Assembly: GCF_000195575.1 (NCBI RefSeq)
Contig: NC_015391.1
Location: 1,662,363-1,726,362, forward strand
Length of the DNA: 64,000 nt
Source of the DNA: Carnobacterium sp. 17-4
GTDB lineage: Bacteria; Bacillota; Bacilli; Lactobacillales; Carnobacteriaceae
Direction of reading: 5' to 3'
Position numbers and translations under genes: made by a program. The notes under the pieces were generated by a model. The model was not told the origin of the DNA and did no database searches. It worked only from the letters and a program-made list of their open reading frames with translations. The first letter of the stretch is position 1; every line of letters begins with the position of its first letter. This document shows positions 34,730-47,237 of this stretch, piece after piece.

Positions 34730-36241
34730 TTAGTTGATTACTTCTACTTCTGACATTTCATTCATAATTCGGATAATTTCTTTTTTGTCGGTTTTGCCTA
34801 CTGAATTGTTTGGAAAAGCAGTTAAAAAAAGATACTGTTTTGGCGTTTTGTACCCTGCCAAATTTGCAGATGCATAGTGATCCAACTCCGCCACCTCTAT
34901 TTTTTGTCCATCACAAATGATGGCTGCACCGACTGATTGTCCGTATACCGGATGTTCATACCCTACTACCACAGAGTCCTTTACTCCTGGAAGGTGATTC
35001 AATACCTTTTCTACTTCAGAAGGCAAAACATTTTCTCCACCAGTGATGATCATTTCTTTTTTTCGATCAACGATATAAAAAAGTCCGTTTTCATCCTTCT
35101 TGGCCAAGTCGCCTGTTCTCACATAGTCGTCTTGAAAGGCTTTTCTCGTTTCTACTTCATTGTTCCAATACCCAGCAAAAGTATGTTGACCGGCTAGCAA
35201 CAACTCGCCAACTTGTCCTTGCTCTACTTCCTCACCATTATCATCTACTATTTTTGCTTCAACAAAAAAACTCGGATAACCGATGCTGAACGGATGTTTT
35301 AAAGCAGATTCGCCCGTTAGTTTAAAATTATTTGGACCCGCCTCTGTCAGTCCGTATGAATTGATTAGTGGTAGTTTTTCTCTCACAAAATAGTTGACCA
35401 CTTCTTTTAAAGGCGGAGAACCTCCAGCCACAAATGTGTTCACACTTTCTAAGTTACCTTTGCTAAAATTTTTTGCACGGATCAGCCCATAATACATCGT
35501 TGGAACCATAAACAACATAGTAGGCTTGTATCGTTTGATCATCTCATTTGCATTTTCTCCGTCAAAAAATCGATCAATGATGATTTTTCCGCCGATCAGC
35601 AATAATGGAATCACAATACCAGAAATACCCGCTATATGGAACATCGGAGCACTGGCTATTGTGATATCCTCATGCGAGATATTCCAACTCATGACCGTAT
35701 TCATTGAATTGTTGATCATACCATTATGTGTAATGACAGCACCTTTTGGATGACCGGTCGTCCCAGTAGTATATATCAGCATAGCTGGCGACTCTAATTC
35801 AATGGATTCGGAATGAAATTCCTCATAATTTATATTTTCACAGATATCATTATATTTTTCGCTATCTACATCTAGCGATAACAATGTAACATCTATAAGA
35901 GACAAGCGTTCGCTGATTTGACTAGAATGCAAGATAACTTTGGGTTTAGCATCTTCCACTACTTTTTTAATTTCGATTGGTTTCAGACGCCAATTCAACG
36001 GAATAAAAATAGCACCCATCTTTATACTTGCAAGTAAAACATCAAAATAACTGATATCATTTGGAGAATATAGTGCGACTCTGTCTCCCTTTGTCACACC
36101 ATTTTTCTTCAGATAATGTGCTAATTTTTCAGCACGTAAATTGACTTCTTTGTATGTCCATTCTCTATTTTTTAATGGGTCGACCAAAGCTGTCCTGTTA
36201 GGTGTTAATAACGACCGTACTTTTATCCAATCTAAATTCAT
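34730..36241 (-). CDS. Class I adenylate-forming acyl-CoA synthetase
   Basis: 503 residues. ANL superfamily motifs in order: MLIYTTGTTGHPKGAVITHN near 152 (P-loop), FMVPTMYYGLI near 245, NSYGLTEAGP near 295, DDYVRTGDLAKKDENGLFYI near 375, DRKKEMIITGGENVLPSEVE near 395 and NSVGKTDKKEI near 487 (C-terminal Lys). It makes acyl-CoA from a carboxylic acid, ATP and CoA. By context it activates fatty acids entering the beta-oxidation operon; a short- or aryl-acid substrate cannot be excluded. A cre site lies in the leader. Confidence 0.9.
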   Translation of the reverse strand: MNLDWIKVRSLLTPNRTALVDPLKNREWTYKEVNLRAEKLAHYLKKNGVTKGDRVALYSPNDISYFDVLLASIKMGAIFIPLNWRLKPIEIKKVVEDAKPKVILHSSQISERLSLIDVTLLSLDVDSEKYNDICENINYEEFHSESIELESPAMLIYTTGTTGHPKGAVITHNGMINNSMNTVMSWNISHEDITIASAPMFHIAGISGIVIPLLLIGGKIIIDRFFDGENANEMIKRYKPTMLFMVPTMYYGLIRAKNFSKGNLESVNTFVAGGSPPLKEVVNYFVREKLPLINSYGLTEAGPNNFKLTGESALKHPFSIGYPSFFVEAKIVDDNGEEVEQGQVGELLLAGQHTFAGYWNNEVETRKAFQDDYVRTGDLAKKDENGLFYIVDRKKEMIITGGENVLPSEVEKVLNHLPGVKDSVVVGYEHPVYGQSVGAAIICDGQKIEVAELDHYASANLAGYKTPKQYLFLTAFPNNSVGKTDKKEIIRIMNEMSEVEVIN

Positions 36242-36271
36242 TTCTATACCTCCACAAAATATCCAATTTTG

Positions 36272-36285
36272 TGTAAGCGCTTATA
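36272..36285 (-). promoter_or_regulatory. cre site before the acyl-CoA synthetase gene
   Basis: TATAAGCGCTTACA on the reverse strand, core TAAGCGCTTA as at 34474-34483, about 30 bases before the start and just after a possible -10 (TAAAAT). Confidence 0.72.
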
Positions 36286-36425
36286 TAAATATATTTTAGC
36301 AATAATTGTTTAATTTGTCTAATAGTATTTTACTTTCATCTCTCTCATCTACAAATTGATCTTCAATATCATTTATTAAAGTTAGTAAGCAGCTTATAAA
36401 TTTTTGATTGATTTGGTATTAATAA

Positions 36426-36460
36426 AAGACAGCAAGAGCATTTTTGCTCTTGCTGTCTAA
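36426..36460 (-). terminator. Terminator of the pcrA-ligA-camS unit
   Basis: A perfect 13-base stem, GACAGCAAGAGCA (36428-36440) with TGCTCTTGCTGTC (36445-36457), then T-rich sequence on the reverse strand. A copy of the CGCATCCTG-type element lies between it and camS. Confidence 0.85.
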
Positions 36461-36480
36461 ATAAGGTCTGTTTAACAACT

Positions 36481-36632
36481 TTTGTCGAGACTAAACGAAA
36501 CACTCCACATCCTGTTTAGTTGAGCTGTGTTCGACAGGCTCTCGGAAAAAACGTAATCTCTACGAGGATGAACCATCCTCTGCGATATTCCTTGTTTTTC
36601 TGTCAAGTCTAAGCGGTGTGTTACACATCCTA
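36481..36632. repeat. Hairpin repeat element, copy A
   Basis: Bounded by CACATCCT motifs near 36506 and 36624. It contains TTTAGTTGAGCT, then a long imperfect stem centred on GAGGATG-AAC-CATCCTC (about 36544-36600). Its right edge supplies the TAG stop of camS. Related to copies B and C at 39891-40130 and the short copy D at 57641-57676. Confidence 0.75.
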
Positions 36633-37739
36633 ATCAAATACGTGGGTATAGAATTCGGTTTCGCCTGCTTCTCGAGATAGAAATGCTTCAGTACCGTTTA
36701 TTGATTTTATCGTAATCTCTATTGGTATATTAGGTATTAAATAAGAAGAAGCTTTTTCAGCGACATTTTGGGTAAACGCAATAATTTCACTTTCTCCATA
36801 AAATTGTGTGTTGATCGATACTTTCATATTCACAATTTGGTCATCCGTATAGAGTGCTTCAGCTGTGACACCACTTAAGTTTGGAAAGAAATTTTCAATT
36901 TCTGATTTAAAGTTTGAAAAGCTAGATAACTCAGTGCTTTCTTCTCCACTAGTTGGAAATACCACTTTCTTTTGATTGATAGGCTCCCAATTCTGTACTG
37001 TAGTTGCCCCATCTTGGCTTATTGCTTCTGAAATATACACACCACCAGCTAAATTATCTTTCGTGGATTGTTCAAAGATACCGACAACAATCGGAATATC
37101 CCCAACACCTTCCGTTTCCCGTAAGCGTTGCACAATTTTATCAGCCATTTTTTTACCTTCTGCTAGTAATTTTTCTCGCGAAATTTCTGTTTCAAATTCT
37201 GCGCCGAATTCTTTTTTTGTGTAATAATCTACAGTATTCATTGCTAAACCTATAGAAATCCCACCTAGTGCAAATCCATCATCTTTTTGTACCATATAAT
37301 TTTGCTCCAACAATGAGTCTAAATAAATTGGATTCCGTTCATTTGGTTCAAGATTTCCATTGTCCTCTGGATTCAAACCTTCTGGATTCTCTTCACTCGC
37401 ACGGGCCAACCATTTACTAGTGGTTTCAGCATTAATATATTGGCCTTCTTGAAAGTAGTAGGAATCTGGTGAAAAATGGCTTTGTGATAAGTCCATTAAC
37501 CCAGTCTCAAATGCCTTTAAATTTACATTTGAGTTTAATCCTAACGTTACCCCTCTGTTTAAACTGGTTTTGTAAGTTCCATCTGTAATGATTGCACTGT
37601 AATAATCACCTGATAATTGGCTTGTTGTTTCAGTTTCTTCTCCAACAGACTCTGTTTCTTTTATATCCGGATCCTCTGTTTGGCAGGCACTTAAAAGAAA
37701 TACACAGGCAGCCATTAAGGCAATTGCTTTTTTGTTCAT
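36630..37739 (-). CDS. camS: CamS family sex-pheromone lipoprotein
   Basis: 369 residues. A lipoprotein signal MNKKAIALMAACVFLLSAC has Cys near 19. The mature part has GDYYSAIITDGTYKTSLNRG, then NLKAFETGLMDLSQSHF and a long CamS domain to the end. In enterococci and staphylococci, processing of the CamS signal peptide gives the cAM373-type pheromone. The gene order pcrA-ligA-camS is the conserved Firmicute one. AGAAGGAG precedes the ATG, and the ligA stop is only 4 bases upstream. Confidence 0.92.
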   Translation of the reverse strand: MNKKAIALMAACVFLLSACQTEDPDIKETESVGEETETTSQLSGDYYSAIITDGTYKTSLNRGVTLGLNSNVNLKAFETGLMDLSQSHFSPDSYYFQEGQYINAETTSKWLARASEENPEGLNPEDNGNLEPNERNPIYLDSLLEQNYMVQKDDGFALGGISIGLAMNTVDYYTKKEFGAEFETEISREKLLAEGKKMADKIVQRLRETEGVGDIPIVVGIFEQSTKDNLAGGVYISEAISQDGATTVQNWEPINQKKVVFPTSGEESTELSSFSNFKSEIENFFPNLSGVTAEALYTDDQIVNMKVSINTQFYGESEIIAFTQNVAEKASSYLIPNIPIEITIKSINGTEAFLSREAGETEFYTHVFD

Positions 37740-37743
37740 TTAC

Positions 37744-40118
<2,375 letters not shown>

Positions 40119-42365
40119 CTACGCATCCTGTTTTTCGATTGGAGCGAAGGCTGCTAGTAGGCGTTTGATTCCTTGTTCTTTAAAGGCTATATCAAGTTGG
40201 AGGTCATTTGCTGCACCGGTAACTTTGACTACTGTCCCAAGACCCCATTTTTTATGAACGGCTTTATCGCCAACATTCCAACCTAATTTGTCAGCTCCGC
40301 TTGACGTTTTGCTTGTTACTGGAGCCTTATAAGGTTGACTAGCTGCTCTTGTTGCTTGATTGCGTTGCATAGGACTAGTTGTTGAACTGAATGTTGAACG
40401 GCTAAATGGTGTATTTAGATTCTGTTGATTTCCTAGTTCTAAGACTTCATCCGTGATTTCATTGATGAAGCGAGAAGCCGAATTGCTTTGTGTACGGCCA
40501 TATAAAACCCTTGAATAAGCATTGGTAATATATAATTTTTTCTCTGCACGTGTGATTCCTACATAAGCTAGACGGCGTTCTTCTTCTAATTGATCTTCTT
40601 CCATCATCGAACGTGACAACGGAAAAATTCCTTCTTCCAATCCAATAAGGAAAACAATTGGGAACTCTAATCCTTTGGCTGCGTGAAGCGTCATTAAAGT
40701 TACTTCGCTTTGAGGTTCTTCTTCTAAATTGTCCAAATCAGAAACCAGTGCTAGATCCGTTAAAAACGTCAACAATGATTTATCTTCCGTATTTTCTTTT
40801 TCAAATTGTTGTGTTACCGTCAAAAATTCTTGAATATTTTCTAGTCGTGTTTCAGATTCAAGTGTGCGTTCTAATTCTAAAGATTTTTGGTAACCGCTAC
40901 GTTTTAAAACTTCTTCGACTAATTCCGTCACCGGAACGTATTCTTGCATTTGACGCAAATCTTTCATCATGAAGCCAAATCCTTCAAGTTCACTAGCAGC
41001 TTTGCCGGAAATCGGTGTAATAGACACATTCAAAGCCGTTTCCAAAAGAGACCAGTCGTATTGATTGGAAGAAGTTCTAAGCTTTTCAATCGTTCCAGGA
41101 CCAATCCCTCGTTTAGGTACATTGACCACTCGTTCAAAACTCATATTGTCATCAGGGTTAGCAATTAAACGCAGATACGCTAAAACGTCTCTGATTTCTT
41201 TACGGTCGTAGAACTTGTGACCACCAACCATTTTATAAGGAATATTTGATTTTAACAAGCTATCCTCAATAACACGAGACTGAGCATTTGTACGGTAAAG
41301 AACTGCAAAATCACCATAATTGTAATTATTTTCTTTCATTTCTTCTTGAATCTTAGAAATGACGTAACGTGATTCATCACCTTCAGATTGTCCACGATAA
41401 TACGTGATTTTTTCACCATCATGATTATCTGTCCAAAGTTTTTTGACTTTACGTTTTGAGTTATTTCCGATCACATCATTGGCAGCTTGCAATATAAATT
41501 TAGTCGAACGGTAATTTTGTTCTAACAAAACAGTCGTTGCATCTGGATAATCTTTTTCAAAATTCAAGATATTTTCCATGTTGGCTCCGCGCCAGCCGTA
41601 GATACTTTGGTCAGCATCCCCAACAACACAGAGATTTTTAAATCTTTCAGCTAGCATGTTTACTAAAGTGTATTGTGCTTCATTTGTATCTTGGTATTCA
41701 TCGACATGGATGTAGTGAAATTTATTTTGGTAATAATCCAGTGTTTCAGGACTTTCTTTGAATAATCGAATAGCCAACATAATCAAATCGTCAAAATCGA
41801 CTGCTTGATTGCGACGCAATTCTCTTTGGTAATCATCGTAACAATCTGCCACTATTTTTTCAAAAAAGCTTCCAGCTCTTTTACGGTAGTCAACTGGTGT
41901 ATCTAATTCATTTTTAGCATTGCTGATTTCTCCTAAGATAGCTCTTGGATTATACTTTTTAGGATCGATATTTCGTTCTTTTAGGATTCGTTTCATCAAT
42001 GTTTGCTGTTCACTTGGATCGCTGATAGTAAATGCTTTAGTATAACCGATGCGATCGATGTCGCGACGTAAAATACGGACACACATTGAGTGAAAAGTAG
42101 AGACCCAAACATCGCTTCCCCCTTCTTTCATTAGACGGGTTACTCGTTCTTTCATTTCTTTAGCGGCTTTATTCGTAAATGTAATCGCCAAAATATTCCA
42201 TGGATTAACGTTTTTTTCTTCGATCAAATAGGCAATACGGTGTGTTAAGACACGTGTTTTTCCGCTTCCTGCTCCAGCCATAATTAAAAGAGGTCCTTTT
42301 GTGCATACAACTGCATCTTTTTGTTTGGGATTCATCCCATTTAATAAGTCATCTCGTAATACCAA
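40119..42365 (-). CDS. pcrA: ATP-dependent DNA helicase PcrA
   Basis: 748 residues. UvrD-type superfamily 1 motifs: [20 protein letters not shown] near 28 (Walker A), [15 protein letters not shown] near 222 (Walker B), [15 protein letters not shown] near 246, LLEQNYRST near 280, [20 protein letters not shown] near 563 and [17 protein letters not shown] near 603, with a C-terminal Tudor-like domain ([17 protein letters not shown]). It is the 3'-5' helicase for repair and rolling-circle replication. Start is TTG with GAGGATG upstream. The C-terminal QDA comes from the repeat element overlapping the stop. Confidence 0.95.
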   Translation of the reverse strand: MVLRDDLLNGMNPKQKDAVVCTKGPLLIMAGAGSGKTRVLTHRIAYLIEEKNVNPWNILAITFTNKAAKEMKERVTRLMKEGGSDVWVSTFHSMCVRILRRDIDRIGYTKAFTISDPSEQQTLMKRILKERNIDPKKYNPRAILGEISNAKNELDTPVDYRKRAGSFFEKIVADCYDDYQRELRRNQAVDFDDLIMLAIRLFKESPETLDYYQNKFHYIHVDEYQDTNEAQYTLVNMLAERFKNLCVVGDADQSIYGWRGANMENILNFEKDYPDATTVLLEQNYRSTKFILQAANDVIGNNSKRKVKKLWTDNHDGEKITYYRGQSEGDESRYVISKIQEEMKENNYNYGDFAVLYRTNAQSRVIEDSLLKSNIPYKMVGGHKFYDRKEIRDVLAYLRLIANPDDNMSFERVVNVPKRGIGPGTIEKLRTSSNQYDWSLLETALNVSITPISGKAASELEGFGFMMKDLRQMQEYVPVTELVEEVLKRSGYQKSLELERTLESETRLENIQEFLTVTQQFEKENTEDKSLLTFLTDLALVSDLDNLEEEPQSEVTLMTLHAAKGLEFPIVFLIGLEEGIFPLSRSMMEEDQLEEERRLAYVGITRAEKKLYITNAYSRVLYGRTQSNSASRFINEITDEVLELGNQQNLNTPFSRSTFSSTTSPMQRNQATRAASQPYKAPVTSKTSSGADKLGWNVGDKAVHKKWGLGTVVKVTGAANDLQLDIAFKEQGIKRLLAAFAPIEKQDA

Positions 42366-42540
42366 TTTCTTTACATCCTCTCTTCTTATAACATCCTATT
42401 TCAGATTAAAAAATAGAATTTGGACTTCACCAGTCTAGCAAAAACTTTTAAAGTTTTGCATAATTTCTCAAGAATAATTTTACCACAAATAAAGCCTCTC
42501 CGAGTAGTAAATGAACAGTTTCAAATGAAGAAAGTAGAAA

Positions 42541-42583
42541 AGAAAAAAGACTCTTAAAAAAAGAATCTTTTTTCTTTCAACCT
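42541..42583 (-). terminator. Terminator of the gntR gene
   Basis: A-rich arm AAAAGACTC and AGAATCTTTT-type arm around 42545-42580 with T-rich sequence on both strands. Weak stem but suitable position. Confidence 0.55.
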
Positions 42584-42605
42584 ATTTTTTTAATTACAGT
42601 TGTTC

Positions 42606-43256
42606 CTAAATCCCCTGTATCGCGATCAGGCTAAGCTGATTGATCAAAATACGTACTTCTTTTCTAGCTAAAGCGTAATTATTCTGTTTCAAAAGAATCA
42701 AAATTTGATTAAAATGTTTTATTTTCGTTGGTTGGCTTATCTGCAGAAATCCTTGAATCTCTTTATTTGTTTGTCCATTGATACTCCGAAATGTATCCAA
42801 AAATAGAGACGTCGTATAAGTATTTTTAGCATAGTGATAAAAACTGGTCCAGTAATCAAATTCGATATCTGAAAAAACTTCGATTTCTTTTACATGGATC
42901 ACCATTTTCAATTGATCGATTATTGTTTCCAATTCATCTGTATTAAATTGAATTTCTTTAATTTGTAAAAAATGCAGATAATCAATTAATAGGAGTTCCA
43001 TAAACTCTAATCGTTCATGAAATCCTTGCAACGAAATCTGATTTTCACGAATTCGTATGCCTTTATTTTGTTCAATGACTATGTACCCTTCTTCTTCTAA
43101 CCTCAGAAAAGCTTGTCGAATCGGAGTACGGCTAATACCCAACTTTTTAGACAATCCAATTTCTGTAATATGTGTTTGAGGTAACCATTGTTTGGTTAAA
43201 ATTTGTTCCTTACTGTATTGGTAAGCTGCCTCTACTAATTTTTTTGGTTTAGACAT
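42606..43256 (-). CDS. GntR family transcriptional regulator
   Basis: 216 residues. N-terminal winged helix: LTKQWLPQTHITEIGLSKKL, then GISRTPIRQAFLRLEEEGYI. An all-helical C-terminal part follows, with spacing like the FCD ligand domain but without a clear set of metal-binding His residues. The ATG at 43256 has AGGTGAG 4 bases upstream; a GTG three codons earlier overlaps that site. The EamA exporter and purB lie upstream on the same strand. Confidence 0.85.
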   Translation of the reverse strand: MSKPKKLVEAAYQYSKEQILTKQWLPQTHITEIGLSKKLGISRTPIRQAFLRLEEEGYIVIEQNKGIRIRENQISLQGFHERLEFMELLLIDYLHFLQIKEIQFNTDELETIIDQLKMVIHVKEIEVFSDIEFDYWTSFYHYAKNTYTTSLFLDTFRSINGQTNKEIQGFLQISQPTKIKHFNQILILLKQNNYALARKEVRILINQLSLIAIQGI

Positions 43257-43265
43257 TTTACTCAC

Positions 43266-43611
43266 CTGCCTATTTTTTTGTTATCAATTTTTGTCTACAC
43301 AGAAAAACTAGCCTTTTTATATTTTTTACGCCTGTACCAATTATAAGATTTATCTTACCTAACTTCAAGTCTACTTCTATACCTTTATGTATTCAAGCCA
43401 TTCTGACTGTTTAAGATAAAATTTACTTAACCACTACCAAATATTTACATAGAATTTATACAAGGACGATATAATGAATTTGTACCAAACAGAAACTATT
43501 TTCTTTACTTTTTTGATAATTGTAAAGATCCCCCCATCCTGAGGTCCGCTTTTTAAAGCGGACCTTCAATAGTTGAAGACCACATAAAAGGCAAATTTCT
43601 TTTGTCTTTTT
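43266..43611. other. Intergenic region with a short ORF and a perfect hairpin
   Basis: No standard gene. A forward ATG at 43474 with AAGGACG upstream opens a 22-codon frame (MNLYQTETIFFTFLIIVKIP plus PS) ending at 43542. Overlapping its stop by one base is a perfect stem AGGTCCGCTTT-TT-AAAGCGGACCT (43542-43565) without a T-run. Function unknown; the hairpin could also close the reverse-strand EamA transcript. Confidence 0.4.
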
Positions 43612-44511
43612 TTATTTTATTTTCTCTTCAATTGTTAAAGCAGTCTGTTTAGGCCATTTCAGTCCTCCAATGAATGTTGAACTCAATATTAATAACCCAC
43701 CAAAGATTTGAATACCGCTCATTGCTTCTCCTAAGAAAAGTGCTGACATCACTACTGCAGCAACTGGGTCAATGTAACTCAACAGAGCAACCGTTTGACT
43801 CTTTAATTTTTGCATCGCTGAAAAATACAATACATACGCTAATCCGGTATGTACGATCCCTAAAATGATAAGATAAGGAATTGACGTGATCGTTATCCCT
43901 ACTACATCGAAACCTTGTGTAAAGAAGACATAAGGAGCGAGTACCACAGAAGCAACCATTAGTTGAATCATTGTGCTTTCTAAACTAGTCAAATCTTTTA
44001 TAAATTTATTTAACATCATGACACTTGCATATAAAATAGCTGCTCCTAAGCCATAAAAGATTCCAACCGAATGAGTGTGACCCATACTTGATTGATTGTT
44101 TGTCCCTACGACTAAAAACATGCCAACCATAGCCAACAGAATGCTCCCTGCTTTATTCAGCATCCATTTTTCTTTCAGTAAAAAAGGAGAAACAACCATC
44201 ACGATTACCGGGGCAAAATAATAGCTCAACGTAGCATTTGAAATCGTTGTATAGTTATAAGCTTCAAATAATAAAATCCAGTTTAAGCCTATAGCTGTTC
44301 CAGAAAAAAATAGCACGACTGCATTCTTTTTTAATAACCCATACGAAACCTTATTTCTCTTAAAAAGCATGAAAACCAACAAGAATAAGCTACCTAATAC
44401 TCCACGATAAAGAGCAATTTCACTTGAAGTCAGTTCAATATTTTTGACCATCAACCCAATTGATCCAAATAGCAGCATCGCTATCACAACTTTTGCCTTT
44501 TCTATTCCCAT
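43612..44511 (-). CDS. EamA family (DMT superfamily) transporter
   Basis: 299 residues with ten membrane segments in two EamA repeats; the first holds NIELTSSEIALYRGVLGSLF and the second YGLGAAILYASVMMLNKFIK. The family exports or imports small metabolites such as amino acids; substrate unknown. AGGAGG precedes the ATG. Its downstream neighbour is the GntR regulator, which may control it. Confidence 0.88.
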   Translation of the reverse strand: MGIEKAKVVIAMLLFGSIGLMVKNIELTSSEIALYRGVLGSLFLLVFMLFKRNKVSYGLLKKNAVVLFFSGTAIGLNWILLFEAYNYTTISNATLSYYFAPVIVMVVSPFLLKEKWMLNKAGSILLAMVGMFLVVGTNNQSSMGHTHSVGIFYGLGAAILYASVMMLNKFIKDLTSLESTMIQLMVASVVLAPYVFFTQGFDVVGITITSIPYLIILGIVHTGLAYVLYFSAMQKLKSQTVALLSYIDPVAAVVMSALFLGEAMSGIQIFGGLLILSSTFIGGLKWPKQTALTIEEKIK

Positions 44512-44579
44512 TATCCACCCTCCTAAGTCTTCCTTTATCCGTTTTTACGTCGTCAATTCTCTTAAAAAAAGGTGTTAAA

Positions 44580-44613
44580 AAAAACATAGGAAAAATAAAG
44601 ATTCCTATGCTTT
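44580..44613 (-). terminator. Terminator of purKB
   Basis: CATAGGAA (44585-44592) pairs with TTCCTATG (44602-44609), with eight T on the reverse strand. Confidence 0.82.
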
Positions 44614-44660
44614 TATACTTTAGTTAGTAGTCCATTGCTTTTAAATTTACATGAAGAGTT

Positions 44661-45959
44661 TTATTCACCTAGACCAACTCTGTGGAAAATTTCATCTACG
44701 TTTCTTAAATGATAGTTGTAATCAAAGGCATCATCAAGGTCTTTAGTAGTCAATATAGACATGATTTTTTCGTCTTGTTCAAGTAAAGGACGGAATAATA
44801 CTTGTTCATCCCAAGCTATAGCTGTTTTTGGTTGGATCAAATCATATGCAGCTTCACGGCTCATGCCATTATCAATCAGTTTAAGCAATACACGTTGGCT
44901 ATAAATCAATCCAAACGTTGCGTTCATATTGCGTTTCATGTTTTCTGGGAAAACAGTTAATTTTTCAACAATCGTTCCAAAACGATTTAACATGTAATTT
45001 AATAAGATAGTTGAATCTGGAAGAATAATACGTTCAGCAGATGAATGAGAAATATCGCGTTCATGCCATAAAGCAACATTTTCGTATGCTGTTACCATGT
45101 GACCTCTGATGACACGTGCTAGCCCCGTTACATTTTCAGAACCAATAGGATTGCGTTTATGCGGCATAGCTGATGATCCTTTTTGGCCTTTTGCAAAAAA
45201 CTCTTCAACTTCACGCGTTTCGGATTTTTGCAGTCCACGAATCTCTGTAGCAAATTTTTCAATACTGGTAGCAATTAAAGACATTGTAGCTACATATTCA
45301 GCATGTAAATCACGTGGCAGAACTTGAGTTGAAATTTCTTGTGCTCTCGTTCCTAGATTTTCACAGACATACTTTTCAACAAAAGTTGGAACGTTGGCAA
45401 ATGTTCCAACTGCTCCACTTATTTTCCCAGCTTCGACACCCTTTGCTGCATGTTCAAAACGCTCAATGTTGCGTTTCATTTCTGAATACCAAAGAGCTAA
45501 TTTCAACCCAAAGGTAGTCGGTTCAGCATGCACGCCATGAGTACGGCCCATCATAACAGTATATTTATGTTCTTTAGCTTTTTCACCAATTATTTCTAAA
45601 AACTTTTGTAAATCTTGACGCAACACATCATTTACTTGTTTCAATTGGTACCCATAAGCAGTATCAACAACATCGGTACTTGTTAATCCATAATGGACCC
45701 ACTTGCGTTCTTCTCCTAATGATTCAGAAACTGCGCGTGTAAAAGCCACCACGTCATGTCTGGTTTCTTTTTCGATTTCTAAAATACGCTCAACTTCAAA
45801 CGAAGCATTTGCACGAATCTTCTGCACATCTTCTTTAGGGATTTCTCCTAATTCAACCCAAGCTTCAGCAGCCAATATTTCGACCTCTAACCAAGTGTTG
45901 TAACGATTCTCATCGGACCAAATGGCCGCCATTTCAGGTCTTGTGTAACGTTCTATCAT
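44661..45959 (-). CDS. purB: Adenylosuccinate lyase
   Basis: 432 residues. It begins [20 protein letters not shown], has [20 protein letters not shown] near 140 (His) and the family signature [20 protein letters not shown] near 263 (Ser loop). It splits SAICAR and adenylosuccinate, releasing fumarate, in purine synthesis. GGAGTTAAG precedes the ATG. 15 bases downstream of purK, so the two form an operon, detached from the rest of the pur genes. Confidence 0.96.
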   Translation of the reverse strand: MIERYTRPEMAAIWSDENRYNTWLEVEILAAEAWVELGEIPKEDVQKIRANASFEVERILEIEKETRHDVVAFTRAVSESLGEERKWVHYGLTSTDVVDTAYGYQLKQVNDVLRQDLQKFLEIIGEKAKEHKYTVMMGRTHGVHAEPTTFGLKLALWYSEMKRNIERFEHAAKGVEAGKISGAVGTFANVPTFVEKYVCENLGTRAQEISTQVLPRDLHAEYVATMSLIATSIEKFATEIRGLQKSETREVEEFFAKGQKGSSAMPHKRNPIGSENVTGLARVIRGHMVTAYENVALWHERDISHSSAERIILPDSTILLNYMLNRFGTIVEKLTVFPENMKRNMNATFGLIYSQRVLLKLIDNGMSREAAYDLIQPKTAIAWDEQVLFRPLLEQDEKIMSILTTKDLDDAFDYNYHLRNVDEIFHRVGLGE

Positions 45960-45974
45960 AATTATCTTAACTCC

Positions 45975-47096
45975 CTATTTCCAGATTCCTGTATCCGCAA
46001 TTGTGGACAGTGTTTTTTCGATATTTTTTGTTGCTACTGTAATATGACCTATCTTTTGCCCTTTTTCTGGGTTTTCTTTGCCATAATAATAAAAGTTCCA
46101 ATCCGGTTTTAATTGGATTTGGACCTTTGCTGCTGCTTCATGCTCACTTAAAATAGTCACCATGACTGCTGGAGTAATCAGCTCAATTTCCGGTAAAGGC
46201 CAACCACAAATTGCACGAATATGCGCATCATATTGAGACATAGAACAGGCTTCAATACTGTAGTTTCCTGAGTGATGAGGTCTTGGAATCACTTCATTTA
46301 CATAAAGAGTGCCACTGGAAGTGATAAACAGTTCAATTCCTAAAACCCCTATCAGCTCAAATTTTTCAGCAACAGCCCTAGCAATGCGTTTTATTTCTTC
46401 TTCAACATACTGGTCAACTCGAGCCGGAACTATACATTCCTGTAAAATTGAATTCCAATGGATATTTTCTGATACTGGAAAAACAACTACTTCATTAGCT
46501 TGGTTTCGTGCGACCATGACAGATAATTCCCGCTCAAATGGTATCCAAGCTTCCATTACGCACGTACCCATTTTCAATAAATAAGCTGCTTTTGGAATAT
46601 CTTCTTCGCTTTGAAGAACAAAACGATCTTTTCCATTATGTCGTTCGCTGATGGTCTTCAACACACATGGAAATCCAATCCCGTCTATTGCTCCTTTAAT
46701 ATCCTCTACTGTAACAATCGTGGCATAAGGAGCCAAATTGATATTACTGGCTTCTAAATACGCTTTTTCTAATAATCGATCTTGAGTAATGGACAGTAAA
46801 TCAGCACCTTGTGGAACAGATACTGTTTTTTTCATTCTTATTATTGAATGTGCATCAATATTATCACATTCATATGTTACTACATCACATTTCATTGCAA
46901 AATCCATCAATGCTTCTTGATTATCAAACGGAGCAATTATTTGCCAATCTGAAATCTGAGCTGCTGGACACCCTTCTTCAGGATCCAATACACCTATCCG
47001 ATAGCCCATTTTTTTAGCAGATAAAGCTAGCATACGTGCTATTTCTCCGCCACCAATGATCCCAATCATTTTCCCTGGACTAATTAGATTAGACAA
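45975..47096 (-). CDS. purK: 5-(carboxyamino)imidazole ribonucleotide synthase
   Basis: About 373 residues. ATP-grasp enzyme: KMIGIIGGGEIARMLALSAK at the N-terminus, GFPCVLKTISERHNGKDRFV, then EAWIPFERELSVMVARNQAN near 184 and NEVIPRPHHSGNYSIEACSM near 267. It makes N5-CAIR from AIR, ATP and bicarbonate. The start is uncertain: AGAAGG at 47108-47113 is too near the GTG at 47105 and 11 bases from the TTG at 47096, which is used here. Odd: the conserved TRGYDGKG loop reads SERHNGKDRF. Confidence 0.92.
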   Translation of the reverse strand: MSNLISPGKMIGIIGGGEIARMLALSAKKMGYRIGVLDPEEGCPAAQISDWQIIAPFDNQEALMDFAMKCDVVTYECDNIDAHSIIRMKKTVSVPQGADLLSITQDRLLEKAYLEASNINLAPYATIVTVEDIKGAIDGIGFPCVLKTISERHNGKDRFVLQSEEDIPKAAYLLKMGTCVMEAWIPFERELSVMVARNQANEVVVFPVSENIHWNSILQECIVPARVDQYVEEEIKRIARAVAEKFELIGVLGIELFITSSGTLYVNEVIPRPHHSGNYSIEACSMSQYDAHIRAICGWPLPEIELITPAVMVTILSEHEAAAKVQIQLKPDWNFYYYGKENPEKGQKIGHITVATKNIEKTLSTIADTGIWK

Positions 47097-47237
47097 AACT
47101 ATCACTACCTTCTAAAACAATTTATATTACTTTTTATCTTCTCATTCCTAGTTTATCAGTTATTTTGCCATCTGTCATTGACAACCTTGAAAATTGATTA
47201 CCCATTCAGTAAACATTTTAATATAACTTATTTGCTT

